From positions 1-64,000 of the forward strand of contig OMWY01000016.1 in assembly GCA_900314885.1 (NCBI GenBank): DNA of 64,000 nucleotides. The letters run 5' to 3'. Origin of the DNA: an uncultured Eubacteriales bacterium (GTDB lineage: Bacteria; Bacillota; Clostridia; Lachnospirales; Lachnospiraceae). Positions 38,633 through 46,112 of this stretch are shown here, piece by piece. The notes under the pieces were generated by a model. That model did no database searches and was not told the DNA's origin. It saw nothing but the letters and a program-made list of their open reading frames with translations. Each line of letters opens with the position of its first letter. Position 1 is the stretch's first letter. Both the position numbers and the translations under genes were made by a program.

Positions 38633-38670
38633 ACCATACTCCCTTCAATAACTTTACCCTTGAACACCCC

Positions 38671-38730
38671 ATCCCGAGTCAGGCACCGTGGAATAGTCTT
38701 CGCCTATCCCACGAGAGCCAGACACGGGAT
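38671..38730. repeat. 60-bp palindromic element (copy A)
   Basis: Begins ATCCCGAGTCAGGCACCG and ends GACACGGGAT, forming a long imperfect hairpin with a TTC-capped apex. It shares both ends and length with 40118-40177. It lies between the methylase start and the PIN toxin stop. Confidence 0.8.
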
Positions 38731-38766
38731 AGTAGTTTCACCGTAAGTAACAAAATCAGATATTCC

Positions 38767-39171
38767 TCAGTGTTTGTAAAATTCATCAAGGAACTCAGCT
38801 ACAGTAACTATCTTAATATTCTTATACTCTCTGATAGAAAGTAAGTCTTTATCTCCCGTCGTAATAAATACACAGTTAGCATCAATAGCACAATTAATAA
38901 ATTTATCATCGTCCGGATCGCGACTCACCTTTTCATCACTTATCGGATTAATAATTTTACATGTGCTTATTATATAAGATAAGTCAGTTCTAGCTTTTTT
39001 ATAAGGATATCTTTCTTTAAGCTCCATAACTGTGGCCTGGTATTCTTGAATTATGTCAGGCGTTACATAAGCATCTATTCTATGTTTAAATAATAATACC
39101 AAAAGTTCCTCTGGCTTTCCTCCAAAATAAACCGCCGAGGCAATCACATTGGTGTCAATTACAATTCTCAT
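38767..39171 (-). CDS. PIN-domain toxin-like nuclease
   Basis: Predicted Mg-dependent RNase of a toxin-antitoxin pair. The 134 residues keep the acidic PIN residues: RIVIDTNVIASA (first Asp), Glu in DIIQEYQ, DPDDDKFINCAIDA and TTGDKDLL. It overlaps the AbrB-type gene upstream by 17 bp, the usual antitoxin-first coupled order. It sits inside the R-M cluster between the small pseudogene and the methylase, so it may help retain the island. Confidence 0.9.
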   Translation of the reverse strand: MRIVIDTNVIASAVYFGGKPEELLVLLFKHRIDAYVTPDIIQEYQATVMELKERYPYKKARTDLSYIISTCKIINPISDEKVSRDPDDDKFINCAIDANCVFITTGDKDLLSIREYKNIKIVTVAEFLDEFYKH

Positions 39172-39442
39172 CCGCGTGCTTTTTTCTCCTTACAGTTCTG
39201 ATTGCGTCATATATATCGTCCTCAGTCAGCCCTACCTCCTTCGCCCATTTCTGTGACTCAGCCATAGATTTTCTAAAATCTTCTAATGTAGGTTTACGAA
39301 TAGGTTTCAATAGTATGTTTTCTCCATCAGTAATAATAACAAATTGAATTCCTTCATTCAATGTCATGCTTTCACGAATATCCTTCGGAATCATCACCAT
39401 TCCTTTTGAAGACATTGATGTAATCTCTGTTATATCGTTCAT
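39155..39442 (-). CDS. AbrB/MazE-type antitoxin
   Basis: The 95 residues begin with a SpoVT/AbrB swapped-hairpin DNA-binding domain (ITSMSSKGMVMIPKDIRES, LNEGIQFVIITDGENILLKP), followed by a charged tail that would wrap the toxin (LEDFRKSMAESQKWAKEVG). AAAGGAG precedes its ATG. Coupled with the PIN gene; likely autoregulatory. Confidence 0.9.
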   Translation of the reverse strand: MNDITEITSMSSKGMVMIPKDIRESMTLNEGIQFVIITDGENILLKPIRKPTLEDFRKSMAESQKWAKEVGLTEDDIYDAIRTVRRKKHADENCN

Positions 39443-39482
39443 AATATACTCCTTTCATTCTTCTTGGCCATCCACCTTCGTT

Positions 39483-39547
39483 CCGCCATTTCCGTGTCTG
39501 GCTTCGCACGAAGTGCGGTGCCTGACTCGGAATAGGCCAGCGCCAAC
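39483..39547. repeat. Palindromic element, rearranged (copy C)
   Basis: Contains CCGCCATTTC, GTGTCTG, a GCTTCGCACGAAGTGC hairpin and GCCTGACTCGGAATAGGC, parts that also make up the 60-bp elements. It differs from 42865-42904 mainly by the extra hairpin-bearing 24 bp. Confidence 0.6.
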
Positions 39548-39590
39548 CATTAGCAACAGTCAGTCCACTCATTAATCCAGCACTTTTGCA

Positions 39591-40049
39591 TTACTCGAAA
39601 GATGAAATCTCTCCTACAATCTTGTTAATTCCGTCCTTATCATACTTTACAGTAAAACTTTTTTCTTTTCCCAACTTATCAATTAAAAGCACCGATACAT
39701 CTTCACTTTTTCCAACATTGAATTCCAGGTATGAATCATTCTTCCCATCATACTAAAGTTGTATTGTATCATCTGCCGTTGGAAAGACCTCCGGTTCTCT
39801 TATTAAAGAATCAAGCAGTTCTGAGACCTTTTCAACAACTTCCTGTGAAATTGGAGCCGCTCCGTAGCCATTCCAGTTATCGCCAAGTTTACTAATGTCA
39901 TTCAATTTTTTTCTGACATTATCTTCGCCATCATCAATATTCAAGGATTTATTTTTATACAAATCAAGTGTAAATACATAAACCCGATACGCATCTGATT
40001 CATTTAAATCTTTCAGCATAGACACTGTTTTTTCAATCGTCCCAGTCAT
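39591..40049 (-). pseudogene. Small NWNGYG-motif protein, in-frame TAG
   Basis: Homologue of the 150-residue gene at 52266-52718. It reads 98 residues (SKLGDNWNGYGAAPIS, TADDTIQL) to a TAG at 39753-39755, where the intact homologue has Glu, and then continues in the same frame as YDGKNDSYLEFN to LLIDKLGKEKSF and NKIVGEI, ending at 39591. A single GAG-to-TAG change explains the break. Its usual downstream partner (118-residue gene) is missing here. Function unknown. Confidence 0.85.
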
Positions 40050-40117
40050 ATTTACTTACCTCAAATTATCATTCAAACAAAAATATATCTTATTTTTACT
40101 TTACCCTGTAACATTCC

Positions 40118-40177
40118 ATCCCGAGTCAGGCACCGGGAAATAGGCTTCGCCTATTCCCCGAGAGCCTGACACGGGAT
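40118..40177. repeat. 60-bp palindromic element (copy B)
   Basis: Same ends and length as 38671-38730, with a better-paired stem: AATAGGC-TTC-GCCTATT at the apex. It lies between the small pseudogene start and the subunit M stop. Confidence 0.85.
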
Positions 40178-40197
40178 AATATCTTAGCTACATTTTA

Positions 40198-41196
40198 CTA
40201 CTCTTTCATATTCCTGTAAAGCACTGTCTTCCCGGCTCGCCAGTCTTTTATCTTGCAGGGCATAGCGGTCCCGGCCACCTCATTTTCCTCTGACTCAAAG
40301 AAGCTGTACTGGTGGCCTTCCGCAACCTTTACCCCCTGTGGGAGGGAATCAGTCAGGCCATCCATCTGCCAAAGGTTCCAGCAAATAATATTAGTTATTT
40401 TATTAAGCAGCTTTTTATCGTCGACCTTTTTACCCCATCTGTCTTCATAATAATCGCAAAAGGTCATCAGAAAATTTATCCTTGCGATAAGTAAATTGTC
40501 TCCCTGATATTCGAAGCCGTAGCAGCTCTCAAAAGCTCTCAGGGTCCAACTAACCCAGTCATCATAATTATCGGTATTTTCATTTACAATACGAAGCTTT
40601 CTGTCAAGAATACCGATTCTCTTTTTCGGTGGAATTATCAATTCTCCGGTAACGGTATCATATCTCGAAACGAGAAAGGGAGCCTCACCACAGGTTATCT
40701 CGAGGCGTCTCGAGTCAACGTATTCCATCCAATTCTTATCCGCCGGGAATTCCACCTTTTCTTCATTTATCTCCCATTCATTACCAGTAATCCTGTTAAA
40801 TACAACCTTCCTCCCGAACCACTCTTCGTCAAGGATATTATTCATCCTGGCGCATAGCCACGACGGAGTGAAAACCTCAGCCTTTTTTCGCGTCCTGTCT
40901 GACTGGTCGCCAGCGTCCTTCGTGACTCTCGGCTGTATCGCGAGCGGGTCTATTCCACCCAGCTTCGCGGCTGTTATCTCATTTTCAGCTCCGAACCCTT
41001 CACCATTATTGGCATAGCTGTCCGTCGCGAAAATAATATTCTTCCCACTCGTCTTATCCTTAAGCAGGGCAGACAGCTCATCCTTAACCGGATACGACCG
41101 CAGATCAATCAATTTATCCAAAATATTCCTCAATTCAGTGACAGGCGCTGTTAACAAATTATGAACAGATAATTTCGGTAATCGTGAAGTTGTCAT
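40198..41196 (-). CDS. Restriction 'subunit M'-type methylase-like protein
   Basis: The 332 residues resemble proteins annotated as restriction endonuclease subunit M: KKAEVFTPSWLCARMNN (methylase motif X-like), RLEITCGEAPFLVSRYD (motif I region, acidic), GILDRKLRIVNEN, GDNLLIARINFLMTF and a terminal KIKDWRAGKTVLYRN. No NPPY is present, so it may specify or complement the split methylase downstream. The N-terminus starts within a 27-bp repeat shared with the nitroreductase gene upstream (3 bp gap). A deleted copy exists at 52922-53209. Confidence 0.78.
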   Translation of the reverse strand: MTTSRLPKLSVHNLLTAPVTELRNILDKLIDLRSYPVKDELSALLKDKTSGKNIIFATDSYANNGEGFGAENEITAAKLGGIDPLAIQPRVTKDAGDQSDRTRKKAEVFTPSWLCARMNNILDEEWFGRKVVFNRITGNEWEINEEKVEFPADKNWMEYVDSRRLEITCGEAPFLVSRYDTVTGELIIPPKKRIGILDRKLRIVNENTDNYDDWVSWTLRAFESCYGFEYQGDNLLIARINFLMTFCDYYEDRWGKKVDDKKLLNKITNIICWNLWQMDGLTDSLPQGVKVAEGHQYSFFESEENEVAGTAMPCKIKDWRAGKTVLYRNMKE

Positions 41197-41834
41197 TTAC
41201 CGTATTGTGAGAACCAATTCCTCAGCTTTTCTTTTAGGTACATGGTGTCTTCCTGCCTCATCGTGGTAAAACTTTATTCCGTGTCCACCGTCTGATTCAT
41301 CTTTTACTGGATCGATGACAATCTCCTCATCCCTCACGCCAAGAGCTATGACAAGCTGAATCTTATACCTTTCCGGTAATTCAAGTACTTTTGACAATTC
41401 CTGCTTATTTATCTTTTCGAGCATGCAGCCGGATATCCCCATGCTTTGAGCACAAAGTAAAATGCTCTGCGCCTGAATTCCGCTGTCAATCTCTGCTTTT
41501 TCGGCTATATCAGTGTCAAGTACCATTATAAGATATGCTGCCGGTCTCTGACCCGGTTCCGGTCCAGCCCAGTCAGTAATATAAGGAGCCCATATCAGGT
41601 TCTCAAATATTTTCCGATTCATCTCATCCGAATTAGAGATAATGTATTTCATAGGCTGCTTGTTCATAGCAGAAGGACAGTAAGACGCCACAGAAACGAG
41701 CTTCATTAAGACATTATTTTCTATCCTCACATCCTGCTTAAAGCGCCTTGTACTGCGTGTCCTTTTTATCAAATCTAAAAAATCTTCCTGCATATTTTGC
41801 CCCTTTCCAGTGACAGGTGTTGTTAACAAATTAT
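41136..41834. repeat. 27-bp direct repeats flanking the nitroreductase gene
   Basis: 41136-41162 and 41808-41834 match at 25 of 27 positions (CAGTGACAGGYGYTGTTAAC and on to ATTAT). The first encodes part of the subunit M N-terminus (NLLTAPVTE), the second the non-native leader NLLTTPVTG before the nitroreductase start. The 672-bp period holds exactly one gene, suggesting insertion with duplication of the target. Confidence 0.75.
41197..41793 (-). CDS. Nitroreductase-family FMN oxidoreductase
   Basis: The 198 residues start MQEDFLDLIKRTRSTRRF and show SYCPSAMNKQPMKYI (FMN phosphate region), NLIWAPYITDWAGP, an ILLCAQSMGISGCMLEKIN core and VIALGVRDEE, typical of the nitroreductase fold that reduces nitro compounds, quinones or flavins with NAD(P)H. 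The start is set at 41793, where GGAAAGGGG precedes the ATG; an earlier ATG lies in the repeat-derived leader and lacks a site. It is bracketed by 27-bp direct repeats. Confidence 0.87.
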   Translation of the reverse strand: MQEDFLDLIKRTRSTRRFKQDVRIENNVLMKLVSVASYCPSAMNKQPMKYIISNSDEMNRKIFENLIWAPYITDWAGPEPGQRPAAYLIMVLDTDIAEKAEIDSGIQAQSILLCAQSMGISGCMLEKINKQELSKVLELPERYKIQLVIALGVRDEEIVIDPVKDESDGGHGIKFYHDEAGRHHVPKRKAEELVLTIR

Positions 41835-41873
41835 CCATTTAAACTCCCTTCTAATGATAATCAATTTTCGCCC

Positions 41874-42836
41874 CTACTCCGTCAGCAGCCTGCACTTTCC
41901 CATTGCAATCTCCGCTTTGATTGAGTGATCATTTTTGCCTTTATCTTTACACTTCTTGCCTAATTTTTTTCCATCCATGAAAATGCTTCCAAAGGAACAG
42001 TCTATATCAAGCTCCGCATCGGAAACCCACGGCGTCTCTCTCATTGTGAAATCACCCATGGCAAGGTCGGCGTTAACAGACCTGATATTTGAATTACTTA
42101 AAGTGAGGTTTCCCATGGCAAGGTCCATCTTCGCTGAATCTATATTGCAGCTGTACATATCAAAGCTTCCCAGCGCAAGATCTACCTTCAGTTTAGCAAA
42201 GTTGAGGCCGGTCATTTTGAGTGATCCTAAGCCGGATTCAACGCTTGATTTCTTAGCAAAGCCCATAGTTGCCGGAATATCTATTGTGAGATTTCCCTTA
42301 GGCATATTATTAAAATGCTCATCCTTATCGTATTTTATTTTTAGGACGTCCTTATCTATTTTTACATTTGGCATAAGCTTCTTATGACCGGTAAAATAAA
42401 CATTAATATCAGAAATGTCATCACGGGCTTCGATGACAATATCCGTACAGGCAATATCTATTTTTATGCCCGCGGCGGCAGAAAAACGCCAGCTTTTATT
42501 TACATCATCCTTATCGTTATTAGTACTGAATGCGTCTATTAGTCTACCCAAAAAGCTTTTGTGGCTTCCGTCAAAACCGTGATTTATTCTTTCATTGCTG
42601 TTTCCATCATACAGGACAGGTGTATTTGGCATTCCAAGTGCCTCACGTAATTCAGCCGGATCGCCAAACTCCTTCATTACTATCCCGGCCGCTTCCTCAT
42701 CGGAATGACCATCCCGCTTCAGTTCGCTGAACCTGTCTTCCATCATAGAATACAGCTCATTCCTCGCCCTCGCGACCTCCTCACTCTCCGGATACGCCGC
42801 AAAAACTGAGTCAAGAAAATTCTTCAATATATCCAT
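41874..42836 (-). CDS. HAAS/DUF4097-type membrane-associated protein
   Basis: The 320 residues begin with a helical HAAS-like domain (about 1-70: YSMMEDRFSELKRDGHSDEEAA, EFGDPAELREALGM, shown in parts) usual in proteins tied to PadR-type regulators, then a DUF4097-like beta-helical domain built of repeats of KLDLALGSF/KMDLAMGNL type. No transmembrane helix is seen, unlike most relatives. AAAAGGGAG precedes the ATG. No PadR gene adjoins. Envelope-stress or polarity roles are known for some relatives; here it is inference. Confidence 0.7.
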   Translation of the reverse strand: MDILKNFLDSVFAAYPESEEVARARNELYSMMEDRFSELKRDGHSDEEAAGIVMKEFGDPAELREALGMPNTPVLYDGNSNERINHGFDGSHKSFLGRLIDAFSTNNDKDDVNKSWRFSAAAGIKIDIACTDIVIEARDDISDINVYFTGHKKLMPNVKIDKDVLKIKYDKDEHFNNMPKGNLTIDIPATMGFAKKSSVESGLGSLKMTGLNFAKLKVDLALGSFDMYSCNIDSAKMDLAMGNLTLSNSNIRSVNADLAMGDFTMRETPWVSDAELDIDCSFGSIFMDGKKLGKKCKDKGKNDHSIKAEIAMGKCRLLTE

Positions 42837-42864
42837 ATTGTGCTCCCTTTTATTACATCATTTA

Positions 42865-42904
42865 CCGCCATTTCAGTGTCTGACTCGGAATAGGCTAGCG
42901 CCAA
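42865..42904. repeat. Palindromic element, short form (copy D)
   Basis: CCGCCATTTCAGTGTCTG joined to ACTCGGAATAGGCTAGCGCC; equals copy C (39483-39547) minus its internal hairpin. It abuts the yafQ stop codon. Confidence 0.6.
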
Positions 42905-42905
42905 A

Positions 42906-43184
42906 CTATTTTTTGAACAGATCTGAATGAGATCCTGTATTAATTAAAGTCAATGTAAGTACATTATCTTTTTTATAATAAACAAGAAGCCAATCAGGGT
43001 CAATGTGACATTCTCTGAAACCTATGTAATCTCCCGTGAGTTCATGGTCATGATTTCTTTCATCGAGAGGTTCATCTCTCTGTAGCCTGCCAACAATTTC
43101 ATTAAGAAGACTCAGATTCATACCTCGTTTCTTCATCAACTTATAGATTTTTTTAAATTTGGTAGTAAGTATGATTTCTCGCAT
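42906..43184 (-). CDS. yafQ: YafQ-type RelE-superfamily toxin
   Basis: Predicted ribosome-associated mRNA nuclease. The 92 residues show TTKFKKIYKLMKKRG, the DERNHDHELTGDYIGFRECH block with His and Asp used for catalysis in YafQ, and DWLLVYYKKDNVLTL with a terminal HSDLF. The start overlaps the dinJ stop by 1 bp. Complete module. Confidence 0.92.
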   Translation of the reverse strand: MREIILTTKFKKIYKLMKKRGMNLSLLNEIVGRLQRDEPLDERNHDHELTGDYIGFRECHIDPDWLLVYYKKDNVLTLTLINTGSHSDLFKK

Positions 43185-43462
43185 TAGTCATCTATATCCT
43201 TAACTGCATCAGCAAATGTAGCATATCTTTTAGTGGCTGGATCGTTCGTAAGCTGAATAGCCTCTCTCATAGCTTCCTCGGTCTCTTCATTATATCGAGG
43301 GAGCTTAACATCAAACGGAAGCCCACCTACAAGAAGCGACTGTGAGAAAAACATATTAACAGCCTGTGGAAGCGTCATACCAAGTTTCTGATATAACTGT
43401 TCCACACTGTTTTTCTTATCTTCATCTACTCTCATATTAAAATTAGCTGTCTTTGTAGCCAT
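43184..43462 (-). CDS. dinJ: DinJ/RelB-family antitoxin
   Basis: The 92 residues start MATKTANFNMRVDEDKK, a ribbon-helix-helix domain, and have MTLPQAVNMFFSQSLLVGGLPF as expected for DinJ. The start at 43462 is chosen for GGAAGGTGAT in front; the frame continues upstream another 59 codons without support. Autorepression with YafQ is likely, since a palindrome overlaps the promoter. Confidence 0.93.
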   Translation of the reverse strand: MATKTANFNMRVDEDKKNSVEQLYQKLGMTLPQAVNMFFSQSLLVGGLPFDVKLPRYNEETEEAMREAIQLTNDPATKRYATFADAVKDIDD

Positions 43463-43485
43463 ACAAATCACCTTCCTTTGATTGT

Positions 43486-43520
43486 ATAATACCACAAATG
43501 TTGCACAATTGCAAGCGTTT
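43486..43520 (-). promoter_or_regulatory. dinJ-yafQ promoter and operator
   Basis: Minus-strand TTGCAA (43509-43514), 17-bp spacer, TATTAT (43486-43491). A long inverted repeat with core TTGCA-CAAT-TGCAA and flanking CAAA/TTTG arms covers the -35 box and spacer, a fit for the RHH antitoxin. Confidence 0.75.
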
Positions 43521-43610
43521 GTGAAACTTTTACAAGTAATTTGACTTTCTTTGCAACAAAAAAGAGGGCAGATATTATCTGCTCTCTTACGGGTATCAGG
43601 AACCCCCCTG

Positions 43611-44046
43611 TCAGTAATCCCCATACTCATCCTGCACAAGTGGGAGAAGGCGTTCCTGTAAGTCCTCTTCTACCTCCTGCATAAGGTTCTGGGTTAATTC
43701 AGAGTACTCATCAGCTGAATAATTTGTTATGTCTACTTCTTCTCCATCCGGCATATCGATATCGGTATCAGTTGATTCGTCAATATTTACACTATTGCCG
43801 TTACCCTCGGTGTCATCAGACTTCTTCATGTAAAATGATACGGTCATTTCTCCATCATAGTCATCGGTAATTCTCTCACTTAAGTCAGACAGGAACTTTC
43901 CATATTTCTCAGAGATAAAATCCCTTTGGATCTCAAAGAAGTTCTCATGCTCTTTGGCGTAAGTGAACTGCCTGAAGCCAAAGAATCCTGCTACAATCAG
44001 CGCAGCTATATCTTGTATCTTCGGGCAGAATGTGTTACAATCGTAG
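43611..44046 (-). pseudogene. 5'-truncated membrane protein gene
   Basis: An open minus-strand frame without any ATG runs from about 44046 to 43848 and continues into the 78 residues starting MTVSFYMKKSDD. It reads a hydrophobic stretch (ALIVAGFFGF), RQFTYAKEHENFFEIQRDF, EKYGKFLSDLSERITDDY and an acidic tail ending DEYGDY. The part before the hydrophobic helix is lost where the lgt promoter begins. I do not recognise the family. The tail alone could be expressed from 43847. Confidence 0.55.
44013..44041 (+). promoter_or_regulatory. Promoter of the first lgt gene
   Basis: TTGTAT (44013-44018), 17-bp spacer, TACAAT (44036-44041). It lies inside the broken 5' end of the opposite-strand gene remnant. 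Confidence 0.7.
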
Positions 44047-44071
44047 ATAGTTTATGCGCAAAGGAGTTAAA

Positions 44072-44845
44072 ATGTACAACGATTTATTTACCATAGGAAA
44101 ATTCACGCTGCACGGCTATGGCCTGATGATTGGCCTTGGCTTTTTATTCGGTCTTCTCGTTGGACTTCATATAGCTAAGCAGCGGGGAATTGAGCAAAAT
44201 GATGTGATCGACCTTGCCCTGCTCGTATTTATTTTAGGCTTCGCGGGAGGGAAGCTCCTATACATCATCACGGATCTGCCTGATATTATTTCCGGAAAAT
44301 ATACCTGGCGGGATCTGTCGAATGGGTTCGTGGTCTACGGCGGAATAATAATGGCGCTTATAGTAGCCTTAATTTTCTGCAGGAAGAAAAAGATAGATTA
44401 TGGCGCGATGGGAGACGTAATAGCGACGTCTACCGCACTCGTGCAGGGATTCGGTCGTATAGGCTGCTTCCTTGCGGGCTGCTGCTACGGGATGGAGACA
44501 AAGTCATGGTTTCATGTGACCTTTACCCATTCGGATTACGCTCCGAATAACGTTCCTTTAATTCCTACCCAGTTAATTTCGAGTGCGGCCAATTTTCTTA
44601 ACTTTGCGGTACTTATGGTTGCCATGAAAAAATGTAAAAAGCCGGGTCAGGTATTTGCCCTGTACCTTATTAATTACAGCATCGGAAGATTCATTATCGA
44701 ATTCTTCAGAGGCGATTTAATAAGAGGTCAGGTTGGAGTCCTTTCGACTTCCCAGTTTATTTCGATATTTATATTAGCTTTCGGAATATGGTTCTACTTC
44801 TACAATACAAAGCGGAAGGCGGAAATAAAAAAGGCGGCAGAATAA
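44072..44845 (+). CDS. lgt: Prolipoprotein diacylglyceryl transferase, copy 1
   Basis: Integral membrane enzyme that transfers diacylglycerol from phosphatidylglycerol to the lipobox Cys of prolipoproteins. The 257 residues have about seven helices, HGYGLMIGLGF near the N-terminus (catalytic His), GGKLLYIITD, GRIGCFLAGCCYG as the Lgt signature in its Clostridia form, and YSIGRFIIEFFRGD. The start at 44072 is preferred: AAGGAG lies just before it and would be inside the frame of a start six codons earlier. Followed by a terminator that begins in its last codons. About 92% identical by eye to copy 2. Confidence 0.95.
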   Translation: MYNDLFTIGKFTLHGYGLMIGLGFLFGLLVGLHIAKQRGIEQNDVIDLALLVFILGFAGGKLLYIITDLPDIISGKYTWRDLSNGFVVYGGIIMALIVALIFCRKKKIDYGAMGDVIATSTALVQGFGRIGCFLAGCCYGMETKSWFHVTFTHSDYAPNNVPLIPTQLISSAANFLNFAVLMVAMKKCKKPGQVFALYLINYSIGRFIIEFFRGDLIRGQVGVLSTSQFISIFILAFGIWFYFYNTKRKAEIKKAAE

Positions 44846-44856
44846 TCTGCCGCCTT
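44831..44856 (+). terminator. Terminator of lgt copy 1
   Basis: Stem AAGGCGGCAGA (44831-44841) with TCTGCCGCCTT (44846-44856), 4-base loop, then CTTTTAATTT. It overlaps the final codons of lgt. Confidence 0.85.
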
Positions 44857-44995
44857 CTTTTAATTTAATTAGTATTTATTTGGTTTCAAAACCGTAACTA
44901 TTCTGCTCCCTGATTTCTCTTTTGTCAATAGGAAATTATAACAATTTTCATATTTCATGATATTTAACACATGTTTAACTATGTCGCATTACTTA

Positions 44996-45024
44996 TTGAC
45001 TTATTAATTTTACACTTGTATAAT
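44996..45024 (+). promoter_or_regulatory. Promoter of the 76-residue gene and lgt copy 2
   Basis: TTGACT (44996-45001), 17-bp spacer, TATAAT (45019-45024), then AAGGAGG at 45043-45049 before the ATG at 45059. Confidence 0.85.
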
Positions 45025-45058
45025 CATGATAGCAAAGCATTTAAGGAGGCACAAAACC

Positions 45059-45289
45059 ATGAAAAATCCGGCTGATATGATAGCTATAGCGAACGCGATG
45101 AAGAAGTTCCAGGCTGACCACCCGAAGGCTGTCGCTTTTTTCCAGAATGAGATCCTGTCCGGCGTTCCCGAAGGAACCATCATAGAGTTCTCTGTCGAGA
45201 AGCCCGGCGGAGCCAAGGTCACCAGCAACCTGAAGGTAAACGCCGATGACCTCGCCGCCTTTGAGAAGCTTAAAAACATGAAGCCCTGA
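45059..45289 (+). CDS. 76-residue conserved-looking soluble protein
   Basis: Not recognised. MKNPADMIAIANAMKKFQ opens a predicted helix; the centre holds a short beta segment (GVPEGTIIEFSVEKPGG) and the end is another helix (DDLAAFEKLKNMKP). No export signal or Cys. It has an excellent promoter and AAGGAGG site and is cotranscribed with lgt copy 2 27 bp later, so it is very probably translated. Its placement between two lgt copies suggests it arrived with the duplication. Confidence 0.85.
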   Translation: MKNPADMIAIANAMKKFQADHPKAVAFFQNEILSGVPEGTIIEFSVEKPGGAKVTSNLKVNADDLAAFEKLKNMKP

Positions 45290-45316
45290 CACGGTTTCGC
45301 ACGCAAAGGAGGCAAG

Positions 45317-46090
45317 ATGTACAACGATTTATTTACAATAGGAAAATTCACGCTTCATGGCTACGGCCTCATGATAGGGATCGGCTTCATAGTCGGCCTC
45401 CTCGTGGGCCTTCATATAGCCAAGGAACGTGGCATAGAACAAAATGATGTGATAGACCTTGCTCTGCTAGTATTCGTATTAGGTTTCGCAGGTGGGAAGC
45501 TCCTCTACATCATCACGGATCTTCCTGATATTATCTCAGGAAAATATACCTGGCGGGACCTCTCGAACGGCTTTGTGGTCTACGGCGGTATAATAATGGC
45601 TCTTGTGGTTGCGCTCATTTTCTGCGTAAGAAAGAAAATTGACTACGGCGCCATGGGGGACGTTATCGCCACTGCGACGGCCCTTGTTCAGGGTTTTGGC
45701 CGCATTGGATGTTTCCTTGCGGGCTGCTGCTACGGGGTTGAGACCGATTCATGGTTTCACGTCACATTTACCCACTCGGATTACGCTCCGAATAATGTGC
45801 CGCTTGTCCCTACCCAGCTTATCTCAAGCGCAGCGAATTTCCTTAATTTCGCGGTCCTTATGATAGCCATGAAGAAGTTCAAGAAACCGGGCCAGGTATT
45901 TGCCCTCTATCTCATCAATTACAGCATAGGAAGGTTCATCATCGAATTCTTCAGGGGCGACCTCATAAGAGGCCAGGTTGGAATCCTTTCGACCTCCCAG
46001 TTCATTTCCATATTCATACTAGCCTTCGGACTCTGGTTCTTCTACTACAATACAAAACGCAACGCGGAAATAAAAGAGGCGGCAGAATAA
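45317..46090 (+). CDS. lgt: Prolipoprotein diacylglyceryl transferase, copy 2
   Basis: The 257 residues align end to end with copy 1; by eye about 20 substitutions, mostly conservative (I/V/L swaps) and clustered in the first and last helices. All signature residues are kept (HGYGLMIG, GRIGCFLAGCCYG, GRFIIEFFRG), so it should be active. AAAGGAGG precedes the ATG. It shares a promoter with the 76-residue gene. Two close lgt copies in a row are unusual because the enzyme is normally encoded once. Confidence 0.95.
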   Translation: MYNDLFTIGKFTLHGYGLMIGIGFIVGLLVGLHIAKERGIEQNDVIDLALLVFVLGFAGGKLLYIITDLPDIISGKYTWRDLSNGFVVYGGIIMALVVALIFCVRKKIDYGAMGDVIATATALVQGFGRIGCFLAGCCYGVETDSWFHVTFTHSDYAPNNVPLVPTQLISSAANFLNFAVLMIAMKKFKKPGQVFALYLINYSIGRFIIEFFRGDLIRGQVGILSTSQFISIFILAFGLWFFYYNTKRNAEIKEAAE

Positions 46091-46100
46091 TCTGCCGCCT
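46077..46100. terminator. Hairpin after lgt copy 2
   Basis: AGGCGGCAGA (46077-46086) pairs with TCTGCCGCCT (46091-46100), the same hairpin as after copy 1, with a weaker T tract (ATCTTTATTTCTTT). The fucO gene ends 12 bp further on from the other side. Confidence 0.7.
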
Positions 46101-46112
46101 ATCTTTATTTCT

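Noticed and set aside
43463..43639. Extended N-terminus of DinJ
   Set aside because: It covers the promoter and operator, and GGAAGGTGAT points to the ATG at 43462.
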